Part shown: piece by piece, positions 1 to 11,592 of the stretch
Numbering within the stretch: the first letter of the stretch is position 1
Layout: each line of letters opens with the position of its first letter
NCBI GenBank assembly: GCA_964035545.1
Contig: OZ037765.1
Span: 12,456,698-12,520,697 of the forward strand
DNA: 64,000 nt
Direction of reading: 5' to 3'
Source of the DNA: Bugula neritina
Lineage: Eukaryota; Bryozoa; Gymnolaemata; Cheilostomatida; Bugulidae
Program-made: the position numbers and the translations under genes
Notes under the pieces: model-generated
The model's database searches: none
Seen by the model: the letters and a program-made list of their open reading frames with translations, nothing else
Told to the model about the DNA's origin: nothing

Positions 1-46
1 AACATTGTTTTCCCAGGTTGCTTGTTACACTTTTGAAGAAAGGAGG

Positions 47-253
47 TTTTATGTTGTGTTAATTTGCAGTTATTATATGTTTATGCTGTAGAGGCTACAC
101 TCGGTTGAGGGCTAAAACTAACTTATATTTGTAAATCTTCATCTTATATATATATATACAGAATATGACATCATACAATTGGCAAACATCATCTGATTCA
201 TGCAGTAATAATAAACAACACTATTGCATGCAGCACAAATTCAAAAAATTACA
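47..253 (-). repeat. 3' LTR of the Gypsy element
   Basis: Near-identical to 3518-3720. In element orientation it starts TGTAAT, directly after the polypurine tract. It contains a (TA) run that is 4 bp longer than in the partner LTR. Confidence 0.9.
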
Positions 254-660
254 ACCCTTCTTTTCTTCAAAAAGATAATTAGTTACCCATAACATCTAAA
301 AGTAATTAGTTTCACAAGTGCTCTAGACCAAGTTTAGATAAAATGACATGCAATAGTAATTTCTAATAAACAGCAATTCATAAACAGTTAGCTACTCATC
401 AAATATAGTAGCTTTAACAAAAACAAACAGCATTTAGACTATCATAAGTAAATATTGCTAAAAGGTGTGGCAATCTCAAATTGGGATTTGAAAGATTTCA
501 TTATTATCTTGTATTACTCATCCAGCGCATGAATTACCACATCCCCATACCAATCAGGTTGTTTTCTAACACGTTGAGGCCTTTGCTGGGTGTTGGCATC
601 ACCCACAGGTGAATCATCCTTATTTAAACTAGGTGTTTTGGGGATAACTTTGACAAAAGT

Positions 661-1992
661 CTAATTGCGCCTAGTAACCTTGCCATTGCTTGGGTTTTCA
701 CGTACAATATCGGAGCTCTGTTTGGATGTTACTACAAGCCTATCATTGCCAAAGTTGCAACTTAATTTTCCTTTATCCTCTTCCCTCAACAAAACTTCAT
801 CCCCTACTTCTACTTCAGATTTCCTAGCCCCACGTCTAGCATCTGCATATTCTTTGCATGAATTAGACTTAGCTACCAAGTCTTTCCATTTAATAGCTAT
901 TGGCACTGCCTCTTTGACAATCTGCCTAGCATAATCATCTGCTGCTACTGTAGCAATGCTGTTTACTTTGTGATTCATCACATTACACAGCCTAGAGAGT
1001 GGATCCGCTATGTTTCCTTTACCAGGTTTATATTTCACTGTAAACCTAAATGACTGCAAGCGTAATGACCACCTCTCTATCCTAGGAACTGGCTTAGAGC
1101 TAGGATTATTAAATATGAATGCTAGGGGTCTGTGGTCTGTTATTAGCTCGAACTCAATGTCTAACAAGTACATCATGAAATGTTCACAGGCCCACGCTAT
1201 TGCCAAAGCCTCCCTCTCTGTTTGACTATATCTACGCTCAATATCTGTCAACCCGCGGTGTCCATATGCCACCACTCTATCTCCCTGCACTAAAACAGCT
1301 CCTAATGCAAATGGGCTAGCATCAACCACAACATTGGTTTTCAATTTTGAATCAAAATGAGCCAGCGTCTTAGCATTGGCCATGAGAGTTTTGATCTTGT
1401 TAAAAGCACCTTGCTGTTCTTTACCCCAAGTGAACTGAACAGACTTTTGAGTGACTTGCCTAATAGGCTCTGATACACTAGTTAAATCTGAAATAAATTT
1501 TCCCACAAAATTTACCAAGCCAAGGAAGCTCCTGCAATCAGTCGCATTTTTCGGTGGTTGAAATTCAACTATTGATTTAACTTTTTCTGGGTCAGCTGAA
1601 ATTCCGCTACCTGAGATAATAAAGCCAAGGAACTTCACTGGGCTAACTCTAAATTCACACTTGCTAGCATTCAGTGTCAAGCCTACTTGTTTGAGTCTCA
1701 AAAGTAATGCTTTCAACCTCTCATCATGCTCTAGCCTGTTTGATGCAAATAAAATAATATCATCAGCCATATTTTGGACTCCTGCCAAACCTGCTAATGC
1801 TTGCTGTATGATATACTGAAATTGCTCTGGGCTAGCATTTGTACCCATCGTTAGCCTTTTATATCTAAACAAACCAAAGGGTGTGATAAAAGTTGTAATA
1901 GGCCTTGAATTTTCCTCAGTTTCCACCTGGTGAAAACCTTGCCTCAAGTCCAACTTTGAAAAAACTTGAGCCCCTTCTAAATTAGCTAGCAT
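661..1992 (-). pseudogene. Gypsy RT-RNase H with integrase remnant
   Basis: Continues the RT: FSKLDLRQGFHQ, FGLFRYKRLTMGT, then NMADDIILF, the catalytic motif with the aspartate pair (Met replaces the usual Tyr). RNase H follows (VVDASPFALGAVLV, SQTEREALAI, TDHRPL, IADPLSR). After PLSRLCN the protein jumps almost at once to DARRGARKSEVEVGDEVLL, which is a Gypsy integrase C-terminal domain. The H2C2 zinc domain and the whole catalytic core are missing. The element therefore cannot integrate with its own enzyme and must have been mobilised in trans, or been deleted after insertion. Confidence 0.85.
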
Positions 1993-3494
1993 CTCCTTAA
2001 CAGTTGGAATAGGGTGTCTTTCCCTAAAATAGTCTTATTTGCCTGGCACATGTCAACTGTTTGTCTAATTTCCCCATTATCTTTCAAAACTACCACCAAT
2101 GGACTCACCCATGTTGTACCAACTCCAGCAACGGGCTCAATAATGTCATTAGCTAACAAATCATCTAGCTTTTGCTTCACCGTATCTTTGAACCCCAATG
2201 GTAACCTACGCACTGGCTGAGCAACTGATGTTACTGCTTTATCAACGTGAAATTTTGCTTTCACCCCTTTGAGTTTTCCCGCACCTTGAAAAATTTCTGG
2301 AAATTGTCTAACAATTTCACACTGATTTTCAGCACTTACATTATAAACATTACCATCAAAAGACAAGAGATGTAAATCTGTGGCTGTTTTACCACTTAGT
2401 AAGCACTTAGCATAGCCATTAAAAACATACACAGTAGCCTTAGCAATATATGCAGCACACTTAATTTCAGTATCAAAACAACCAATCATGTTTAATTGCT
2501 TGTCACTGCCATAAGCATACAAAGCCTCGATTATTGGCTGCAACATAACTTTGTGTTTGATCCTATTATAGGCAGCCAAATCTATGATATTGTTGCAAGC
2601 TCCTGTGTCAATTAAAAATAAAATACTCTCACCCAAAACAGTCACATCACATTTAGGAATTTCAAATTTTCCCTTCACAGCGAACAACGTTTCCTTGCTC
2701 ATATCCTCTACTTTTGCCACTGTATGGTGCTTTGTTGTGCCTTTACAGAACTTCGACTTGGCAAAATGTCCTCTCCTGCCACAGTCCTTGCACGTTTTTT
2801 CCTTTGCTGGACAACTGTTACTACTCGCCAAATGTCCGGTCCTAGAGCACCTGTAGCAAATAGCTTGACTTTTCCTATTATTTTCTGTATGCTTAGGTCT
2901 TGCTCCACTATTGACCCTTCCATTTCTCACGGCTGAAACAGTTTCCGGTCCACTGTTTAACTTGACATTGTCCATCTTTTCGTCAACTTCAACTTGCAGT
3001 GCAACATCTATCCCTGCTTGAAGCTTGGATTGCTGTTCTGCTGCCATAGCAGTTATCCTCTCTCTGATTGTCTTACTTTGCACCCCTATTCTAAATTGTT
3101 CAAGCAAATTATCATGTAGCACATTCCCAAACTCACATGATCTAGCTTGTGCCCTCAGTCTAGCCACGAAGTCTGTCACAGATTTATTCGGTGATCTCTT
3201 GACTTCTCTAAACTTCGCCCCCTCAACCATTTTATTTGTCACTGTACCATAATGCCTTTTTAGCTGCTGTACTAGATTGTCATAGCTAACATCCTGTGGC
3301 ATCTCTGGTGATACCAAGTTTGTCAAAGTTTCGTATTGACTCTCTGAAAGCCCCATAATCAGTACATGCTTCCTCAAGTCAGCATCTGTCTTGTGTATAA
3401 GAAAATAACTTTCTAACCTCTGCATATAATGTTCTATCTTCCCACTAAACTGCGGTATAGATCCAGTAGCCATTCTAAAATCTTGAGCTGCCAC
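1986..3494 (-). pseudogene. Gypsy gag-protease-RT N-terminal part
   Basis: A 502-residue frame starting MAAQDFRMATGSIPQF. The gag-like first 200 residues are followed by two zinc knuckles (CYRCSRTGHL... and CKDCGRRGHFAKS..., about residues 212-250), so this part would bind the element RNA. The aspartic protease motif LIDTGAC follows at about residue 293, then the start of the reverse transcriptase (WVSPLVVVLKDNG, about 465). The frame is lost at about 2011-2016: the rest of the RT lies in the frame of 661-1992, a net one-base shift. A programmed shift in the middle of the RT domain is not expected, so I read this as a mutation. Confidence 0.85.
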
Positions 3495-3517
3495 TATCAG
3501 ATTATCCTCCTTGCCAA

Positions 3518-3720
3518 TTTTATGTTGTGTTAATTTGCAGTTATTATATGTTTATGCTGTAGAGGCTACACTCGGTTGAGGGCTAAAACTAACTTATATT
3601 TGTAAATCTTCATCTTATATATATACAGAATATGACATCATACAGTTGCCAAACATCATCTGATTCATGCAGTAATAATAAACAACACTATTGCATGCAG
3701 CACACATTCAAAACATTACA
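3518..3720 (-). repeat. 5' LTR of the Gypsy element
   Basis: Partner of 47-253. It is followed in element orientation by a TGG-starting primer-binding-like sequence (about 3516 downwards). At about 200 bp it is short for an LTR. Confidence 0.9.
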
Positions 3721-4324
3721 GGAGGGTTATACCATGTGATGTTTTTTCTTCTTGCTCGTTTTGGTCTGCTAGTAGTATGTGTTGGCTGGAATGTTAAGCT
3801 GTGTATATACCCACTTTCAGTTAGTGTTTCTTGATACATCTTTGTTGATTGGCTAAAAACTTCTTTGTTAGATGGGAGGTTGGAAAGCCTGTTTTTTATG
3901 GCTTAGAACTTTTTTAAGATATGAGGTGGATGGTTGGATTTAGAGTTTACATATAAAATTTCGCTGTTAGGTTTTACATGAGGTCTATATATTATTTTAT
4001 TGATGTCAAAATTTATATCTAGGTAGTTAACAGCTTTTTTTGTTTACTTCGATGGTAATGTTTAGATTAGTTGTTGAAAAATTTTGCACATTGATTTTTT
4101 AATTCCATCTATATTTTTGGCAGTGTCGTTGGTTGCTTCTAAGCGGTCATCGTGGTATAGACCAAAGGTGTTTCCAAACTTCTGGTTCATTTTATGGAGT
4201 AAAAATATGCCAACCAAGGTGCAACATTCTGCATATATATATAAAATGGTGTATAGTTAGCCACTAAAAAGAACTTAATGCAGAGCAAAGTGAATAAAAG
4301 AAATGAACAATAAAATTTGATTTA

Positions 4325-4386
4325 GAACACTTTATTACTAATAGTTTCATGTGCATTGTATATACACAATCTTCAGATGAAATGGT
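4325..4386 (-). ncRNA. Hammerhead ribozyme-like motif in PLE terminal repeat
   Basis: On the - strand: CTGAAGA (4376-4370) fits the hammerhead core CUGANGA; GAAA lies at 4348-4345; helix II can form as TGTG/CACA; helix III as ACT/AGT; the cleavage triplet GTA is at 4338-4336. Helix I pairs over about seven positions with one mismatch. PLE terminal repeats are known to carry small hammerheads (family knowledge), and the position fits. Activity is inferred only. Confidence 0.6.
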
Positions 4387-4413
4387 AAGATGTAGTATAA
4401 CAAGAAAAAAACA

Positions 4414-4525
<112 letters not shown>

Positions 4526-4589
4526 GAGAAATGTGTGTAAAAGCTTTAAAGCCAATGTGTTAAAATATATAGATAGATAAAATGAAAGT

Positions 4590-6728
4590 AATTATAAGGT
4601 TAAAATATCATGTCACATTTTCTAAGAGGAGCTTTCTAGCGTGCCTGCATGTTGCTATGATCCCATTGCGGCTGTTTAGTGAGAATAGTTGTGGCCTGCA
4701 TATTATGAAGTATTTTTCTGGCAGGCACAGCTTGCAGAGTAGTGATTGTTGCATGGTTGTGCCTTGGCTAAAATTTTTCACTTTATCTTATAAGCTATGT
4801 TGTTCTTTAACTTCCATATATATTTGCTCAGCTCAATGGAGTTTTGTTTACTGGTGTTCCTGAAGCTGGCTGTATGATTATTGTACTGGTATTTAAACTG
4901 GTTCTGGGTTAGTCTCACGTATGTCTCTGCTGCTGTGTTGTTGTTGGTAACTGTTGCTTGGTAAACAACAGCCTCGGTACAGCACTGGCAACTCAGTGAG
5001 CAATTCTTTTTGATTTTGCAGTCGCATGGTTTGAGTGTATTGGTATGATGTTCCTGTTCTTCCGACTTCAGTACTCTCTTATTGTGGCTGTTTATAATTG
5101 CTGCTATATTGAGCATGCAGCTATATGACACTTTTAATGTTTTACTATTAAAAATTCTGTCGAGTTCATGACTGGGGGGAAACTTCTCACGGATAATTTT
5201 GAGAAACTCTTTGCCGATGTTATTAGCTACATTTTTACTAAAAGGAGGGTTGAACTATGTTACCTTTCTTCTATGGTTTTGTTTCTTTGTGCCTTCTGTA
5301 GGTGTCTGAAAATTTAGCTTATGATTGTATCCGCTTTTAATGAGTGCTTGTTGATAGATTGCTGTGTTGTTGTTGGATGTGATAGAGATGGATGAGAGTC
5401 GTCTGTTTATGGATTCTGGGATGTTACGAATAATAGATGGTGGGTGGTTGGATTTTGCATGAACATATGTCAGGATGTTATTTGGCTTGTTATATGGTTG
5501 GTATATCCGGTTTGTGAGGTTGAGGTAAACATCTAAAAAGTTAACTGTTTTTTTATTTGCCTCAATTGTGATTCTTAATCCATATTGTTTGAAAATGTTG
5601 CATATGTTCTTCTTTGTAGCTTCAATGGTTCTAGCCAAAGATTTTAAGACACCCGAACCATCATCTCGATATAAACCAAAATTAGGGCCATGCTCACTGG
5701 TCACATGGTGTAAGAGAAATGTGCCGACAAGTTCACAAGTCTCTGCTCCATCGTAACTCCCCATAGTTACATCAAATAACTGATCCACTGTGGTTTTGCT
5801 CCACATTTCACCCTTGTTGTATAAGAGTGACTTTTTTGTATGCATGATAATTTGCGCTCTTCCTGCGTTATATGTACATGAAGAGATGCAAAGTCTAATG
5901 TTTTACTTACTAGGTCAGATGTGATAGATGGATAAAAGTCAACGATGTCAAATTCAATAAAAGCGTGGTTTTTTTATTTTTCATGTTGTTGAACCAGTTA
6001 AGTACTGAGTTTGTGTTCTTCCATTGGTTTAAGCGTAATTTATCAGTGATTTCAGAGATAATTTTGTCGAGGATATGCTTGCTTATCTCGCCTAGTCCTG
6101 GCTTAGATGGATTTATTAGTCTGCAGGTTGGAGTAGTTTTGAAGTTGGTTTTATGATCTTTTAGTGTGATGTATGCTGGTTTCTGGTTTGTACAGTTGAT
6201 TCTGTCAGCTAATTTTAAGCCAGTTGCTATGCTTTTGCCTTTTCTAGAGATGGCTGAAGGTGTGTTGTTGTCTTCCTTTTTATAGCATTTTGTTGTGTTG
6301 TTATGGAGCATTGCATTGTAGATATTGCAGCTCAGCTCATAATAGTTTGATGTTTTGTCTGCTGGTACAATGACTGTGGCTGGTATTATCTTGTTCTTTA
6401 TGTCATTGTGCAACGTTAAAAGTTGCATAAGATTTTCCTAAATTTCAAGTTGTAGATTAGAGTAGACATACGTTTTTCAAATCTTAGCAGTTGGGTGACT
6501 TGCGGTGGAGTCTTGTTGAATTTGAATCCATATGTCTCTTTCTGATTAGTTCTTGCACCAGGGTTAGGGAAGAAGTACGCTCGCCATCTCATTCTTTTGA
6601 GTAGGTGTTCAACTTGTTGGATCAGTTTGAGTATACAGCTTTTATGTGATGGTAAGGGTTTATTCTTTGTTGAGTAATCAAATGATGTGCGTTCCATGAC
6701 ATAGTAGTCCACTACGGAGAGAGCTCAA
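4590..6728 (-). pseudogene. Penelope-like element: RT plus GIY-YIG endonuclease, decayed
   Basis: A near full-length PLE in several frames. From the 5' side on the - strand: 6712-6416 (N-terminal region with an RMRWRAYFF block); 6428-5910 with VPADKTSNYYEL and AYITLKDHKTNF, hallmarks of PLE RT; 5845-5255 with the catalytic GLYRDDG and IIRNIPESINRRL; 5131-4778 with the cysteine-rich linker (CDCKIKKNCSLSC) and the endonuclease pieces VVYQATV and ETYVRL; and 4735-4620 with the C-terminal CLPEKYF and ATCRHARK blocks. PLE RTs copy RNA at exposed 3' ends and GIY-YIG nicks DNA (family knowledge). At least three frameshifts make it dead. Confidence 0.88.
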
Positions 6729-6740
6729 CAATAAGAAGCC

Positions 6741-6830
6741 TGGATATAAAAGGTGTATAGTTAACCACTAAAAAGAGCTCAATGCAGAGCAGAGCAAAGT
6801 GAATAAAAGTAATAAACAATACAAATTAAG
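6741..6830 (-). repeat. PLE terminal repeat, truncated copy
   Basis: Matches 4246-4310 and 62386-62440 (shared blocks GAGCTCAATGCAGAGC and AGCAAAGTGAATAAAAG). It ends before the hammerhead portion seen in the other two copies and abuts the BEL/Pao remnant. Confidence 0.7.
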
Positions 6831-6831
6831 A

Positions 6832-8010
6832 GATTTTTCAATGTCATGACAGTCCTATCCTTTTCTTTTGAATCCCAGCATAATTTCTATAAGGCTATTC
6901 ATGGCATCCGGTCTATTGAGAAGATGATCATTGCAACAACATTTAGCTTTTTTTGGGATAATGAATATCAAAGTGTGGTATGAACATTGTTTTACCGTAT
7001 TCCTAGTTTGCTGGAGGAAATTCGTTTGCCATCATTTTTTGAATGAACTGGACGCCACATTTCAGTGTGCTGAGAAGCTGCTCAAATGTTTTTTCTGCTT
7101 ACACTTTGACAAGAAAATTTTCTCCTTAAACGGTAGTGGAAGCCACAACAAGCCATCTTCTAGTTCACTGGTGCCATTCTCAAAAGTAGCATATCATTTT
7201 GAAACATTTTCTTGTTATTGAACGGTTTGGCATCTTCCAACAAGTCACCTCGTTTTTCAACAACAGTTTGGAGAGCATTTTGATGCGGGTTAATGCAATT
7301 TCTTCACATAATGTTCAGCCAAAAACTGCGCATATAGCAAACATTTCTCTTTTTCCAAAAACTACAGCAAGCAGAGCAATAGCTGGCTGAACAATTTGCA
7401 CCAGGTGTAATACCTATTAGTTAACCTATGGCCACAAGTAATTCATTTAGGTTCTTGTTGAGTTGAGTCAGATTAAATAGATGTCTTTTGTTGAGTATCT
7501 GGTTTCGATGGCGAAATATTTTTTGTTCCCAGCTCCTAACATTCTGGCAATTGATTTTGATTTTTCTCAACTGTTGTCGAAAAACATTTCACCTGTATCA
7601 CCTTGTCTTACCAGAAAGTGTAACCGATGTAATTTTTTCTGAGTTGTAACTTGGTATTAGTTGTTTAGCAAGATCAGAGGTCATAAGATTGGCAAATTCG
7701 ACTACGTATTTAAAAGTGCGGATCTAAGCTGCTGCTCATTATTAACTGAAACACTCACTGAATACATCATGTTCGACAAATTTGTTTCTTCAGTTTTTTT
7801 TAATCAATTTTTGGCTTCTCTTCCGCCTTTGGAGTTTGTGTGTTGCATGGAATTATTTTTTCAAGCATTTGCTCTACCAATTACCAATAGTATTTCACTG
7901 AAAAACTGTAAGGGTCAACTTGTTGCCTTTGCTGCATTGGGCTCGGATTTCACTCTTTACTTGTGTCCTTGTTTTCAAACATCCATATCACAGCCTGTGC
8001 TCTCATAAAA
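6832..8010 (-). pseudogene. BEL/Pao retrotransposon pol remnant
   Basis: On the - strand, 7130-6832 yields broken pieces in the order expected for BEL/Pao RT: DGLLWLPLPFKE, MMANEFPPA, PHFDIHYPKK, HLLNRPDAMNSLIEIM, then CHDIEKSL. These correspond to the region leading into the first RT aspartate. Stops and frameshifts break it throughout. It is cut off at about 6832 against PLE sequence, so the rest of the RT is missing. Upstream sequence (7440-8010) may hold the degraded protease region, but I see no clear motif there, so that boundary is uncertain. Confidence 0.65.
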
Positions 8011-9525
8011 ATATTTTTTTCTTCACTTTCATTTGCAAGTGTACTGAATTCTCTTATTGCATAGTGACCCTTTTTTTGTAGTAGAAAAGATTCTTTGAGT
8101 TGCTGACACTAGTATGCTATAAACCAGCAGTTTTTTCTGTTAGTTTTGAAGGATGTTTCGCCTTTTCTAGGTCTCTTAAGCTATTTGTTGACACTCTAGC
8201 TTAGTGTGCAACAAAGTCCACATACTTAACCAAGGTGTAAAAGTTGCCTTGTTTTTGATGCATGCCATGATATGTCAACCTGCTATTTAGCCACCCTGGC
8301 AACGCTTTTTTGGACTTTTTAGTCTTTTCTCTCTTGTATTTTAAGATTGATCGTGTAAAACTTGCCTTTTAGGCTACTAGGCATTGGCTCAAGAAGCAAG
8401 AATATTATTTAAAGGTGGCATAGTCTTTATTAAGGATTGTGGGCCAATTCTCTAGCTTGTCTCTGAAGCTGTTTTCAATCGCATCTTCTCTACCAAACTT
8501 TTCCCGAAGAGTATTTTAATGCCTCAACATAAATATTGGAGGTCTGTAGTTTAAAGTAACCACTTATCACTCACCTCGCAGTAATATGGCCATACTTTTC
8601 TCAACTAAATAGTTTTCTTTATTTGCTGATCCTCTCTTAGAATGAATTGGGCTTTCAAAAGATATTCGGCAATCTGCGTAATTGGTTTACTAGCTTAGAA
8701 ATAGTACGCTGGTGGAAATATTTTGATTTATTTTTTCACAAACTTTAAAATTATTCAAGATTGTGGCTAGGGAAATAATTCAGTTTTGTTAACAGAACTT
8801 GAAACTATCTCAATTTGCTTAGAGATTTTGTGCTGCAAAATCAACCTAGTGCAATATAGAAGTTTGATTTGAGCTTTTATTTTGTTTATGAATATATGTT
8901 TCATGGTTTGCATAAATGTGGTTTTTTGATTGATCATATGAAAATTGTAAATATCGACAAGCTTCCTACATTTGGAATGTTGCTCAATTGATTTCTATCA
9001 ATTTTCAATTAAATTGTCAATGTCAGCATTATTAGTTGAACAATTTTTGCTTTTCTCATCATCAGTAGTTCTGAGATGAAGTTAACGCTCCCCCAATTTG
9101 AACACATACATTTTCATTGCACATATTGTAATAGATTCGTAAGGTTGGATTAGTTATAAACTGTTTGGTCCATTAATTGCATAAGAATTAATAATTAAAA
9201 GCATGCATGGTTTTAAAATGTCTTAAAAAATTAAGTTTTCGACTAAATATGCTATTACAGCTATGAGATGCAGAAGTTTGCTCAGTATGTCATACAATAG
9301 CAAAAAAATTTGAAGACCCAACCATCATGCTCATTGTTCTGTCATGATTTTTCTCAAACTCATGACTAGCGCGCCCACAAACTTTATCTTCTCAATCTGT
9401 ATGATACTGCTAAGCTCCATGCATACAGGCATTTCCATTTGCTCATCTTTCATTAAAATAAGTTGTTCAAGGGTAGTTTTTTGTGCCAGCTGCAAAACTT
9501 GAATCAATCATTCTTTAATCAAATT
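8011..9525. other. No gene seen; AT-rich intergenic or decayed DNA
   Basis: No frame with recognisable motifs on either strand and no clear repeat boundaries. It may include further decayed retroelement sequence upstream of the BEL/Pao fragment. Confidence 0.5.
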
Positions 9526-9747
9526 TTATGTTTTCAACTGAAATAAAAACTCAGTTGAATGAAATTTATAGCACTCACATTGCATCACCGCATAAGGTAT
9601 TTCCTCTGACAGCACTCTATGTATAAGAAGATTTGTACCACTCTTCATCACATATCTTGTAGCAGCTAATGCACGCTCAACATGCTGAAGCCCAGACCAG
9701 ACTACTTGACTCAGCCGGTTTGATGTAACCAATTGCATGTCCTTCAA
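9526..9747 (-). other. Short unrecognised open frame
   Basis: A 73-codon frame with a helical, protein-like composition (SQVVWSGLQHVERALAATRY). It has no motif I recognise. It lies just outside the decayed small-gene copy and may be an exon or a TE fragment. Coding status is uncertain. Confidence 0.25.
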
Positions 9748-9967
9748 TGCACTATTCGGCCATTTTTCTTTAGGCTCAAGATTGAGAGTGAATAAAATTT
9801 TGATAGAATATCATTCAAAAGATTGTGTTGAAAAATGAACAATGTTAAAAAAATAAATTTTTTTCAACATCTCTGACCGATTTAGATTATTTTCACAAAA
9901 TTTTACAAATGAAGTTCAGAAAACAGAATATGGTTTGTTGTATTTCAAATATATAATGAATATTTAC

Positions 9968-11172
9968 AGTACACCGATATCATTGTCATTTGGGAAAAAA
10001 CAACAGCACACATGCTTTTTAAAAGCCCCTGACTTGTTTCTCGACAGACTTACTGCCTCTGCAATCTACAAAATTATACATTAGTTTCTGCCCATTGTTA
10101 TAAAGTTATACTCTGACAAAATATTTGAAGCTTATTACAAATTGAAATAAGTTTCTGTTTCAAAATAATGCGCATACTCAGGTCTCTCTTTCCATCGTTT
10201 CCCCCCTTAGTCATCAAACATAGTTGAAAGAGACCAGTATAGCATACCTGGAATATTATTTACTCATAAGTACATTTTTGAAGAACCCCTCGAGTCTCTT
10301 TTTCTTAGACCTTCTGCCTCTGTAATCTACAGAATTATGAAATAGTTTCTGCCCATTGCTATAAAGTTATACTCAGACAAAATATTCACAGTCAAATATA
10401 AATTAAAAAAAAACCTTTAAAAGTAGTGCAAATACTCTGGTTTCTCCTTCCATCATGTTCCCCTCTGGCCATGAAACAAAACCGGCAATGCCCAGTATAG
10501 CAGCCCTGAAATATTATTTACTCAGAAGAACCTTTAGGTGATGGTTAATAATCAATTTTCATGCTTGCTTATTCTGTTATACTAGTAAAATAGTTTATTA
10601 TGAGTAATAAACATACTTCTGCAAGCTGATGTTTCAAACTGATTAATTGAGGTGGAGGCATAGCATGTGTGACTGTGGGCTTCTACAAAGAATAGTGCCT
10701 GGTTTACTATGAAAAATCAATTAAATTTTTGTTGTTTGAATTTTAAGTGCTGGTAGACTACTTTAAATGGAGTTATTTGATTTGAATCTATAAAATTTTA
10801 AAGTTTTTAAATAACATATTATATCATGCAGAATGCTTAACCTACCACTCCAGGTTCAATAATATCTACAGCGAGAAAGGGCAGTTTAGTTTGGCCCTCA
10901 TTTGCCGCTTCCTTCTGGAGAGTCGGATGTTTACCAGATTTCAGACTAAGCAGCTCTCTTGGCCTTGTAAATAAAGTTGGTTTTTTTATCATGTGTAAAC
11001 ACAAGGTATGAGATATGTTTAGGTTAAAAGTGATTCAAATATACAAAATTATAAAGTTTTTAAGATATGTTATGCAGAATGTTTAATTTGTGACACCTGG
11101 TTTAATGGTGACAGTAAGAAAGAGTAGCTGATTCCGGCTCTCATCGGTCACTTCCTTCTGGTTGATAGGCTC
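9968..11172 (-). pseudogene. Decayed, exon-duplicated copy of the small gene at 29381-30530
   Basis: On the - strand, segments match exons 2-5 of the + strand gene. Exon-2-like blocks occur twice (about 11170-11095, AEIREPINQKEV...TIKPGV; about 10920-10852, LQKEAANEGQTK...IEPGV). One exon-3-like block lies at about 10680-10627 (PTVTHAMPPP). Exon-4/5 pairs occur twice: 10523-10457 (GCYTGHCRFCFMARGEH) with about 10342-10270 (NYRGRRSKKKRLEGFF), then about 10258-10181 with about 10073-9968. The last copy has a frameshift before CCCFFPNDND, the first exon-2 block has lost its GT donor, and no exon 1 is visible. This suggests internal tandem duplication followed by decay. Confidence 0.75.
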
Positions 11173-11592
11173 TCTGATCTCTGCCTAATCTGACTGACAC
11201 TTTGCTCAATCTGTGCTGTTGATGAAATTTAATTTTTTTGTTTAAATTTAAAATTCTGCTAAACTGCTTCAAATTAAAATACATGACTCAAATATATGAA
11301 ATTAGAAATGTTGATCAAGGTCTCGCCAAAAAAAGCGCTGTTGGCTCTCACCTTTATTAATGCTTTCCTAAATCTTAAAAACACTAATATAATAAATATA
11401 AAATATAGTAACATATATATAAGACAAATAGCATTTGTCGATGAAATAAAAAACATAAAGGTAATCTTGGGATATAAAGAAATTAGAAAGTCCCACATAA
11501 AATCATCATGCTAAAAATCTTAAAAATAAAAGAAAAAAAATAACAATACCTCAATTCTCACGAGCTTGTTTTTTCAAATATAAATTCACGTT

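Larger units (their letters stand above)
47..3720 (-). mobile_element. Gypsy-type LTR retrotransposon, integrase-deleted
   Basis: A complete but defective Ty3/Gypsy-type element on the - strand. The LTRs are 47-253 and 3518-3720 and differ mainly in the length of a TA run. GGAGG at 42-46 and again at 3721-3725 is the 5-bp target duplication. Inside the 5' LTR, the - strand reads TTGGCAAGGAGG at the primer-binding position. At the other end GAAGAAAAGAAGGG (about 255-269) is a polypurine tract directly before the 3' LTR. The order is gag, protease, reverse transcriptase, RNase H, then only an integrase tail. One frame break lies inside the RT. Confidence 0.9.
1..4410 (-). mobile_element. Penelope-like element fragment, interrupted by a Gypsy element
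   Basis: Bases 1-46 and 3721 to about 4255 are the two sides of one Penelope-like (PLE) copy, and 47-3720 is an LTR element inserted in it. Read on the - strand, 3721-3860 resembles the end of the PLE reverse transcriptase (a stretch like ESGYIHSLTF, then a basic run, ITWYNPP), and it aligns with 5245-5360 of the better-preserved PLE downstream. Bases 1-46 align with 5213-5250 of that copy, so the reading frame of the old element continues across the insertion. The piece at about 4234-4410 is its terminal (pseudo-LTR) sequence, repeated at 6741-6830 and 62380-62530. No open frame survives. Confidence 0.75.

Noticed and set aside
47-3720. Translational frameshift between the two Gypsy frames near 2011-2016
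   Set aside because: The break is in the middle of the RT domain, where programmed shifts are not expected; it is treated as a mutation.
6931-7390. Plus-strand frames in the BEL/Pao remnant
   Set aside because: They are antisense to recognisable BEL/Pao RT motifs on the - strand.
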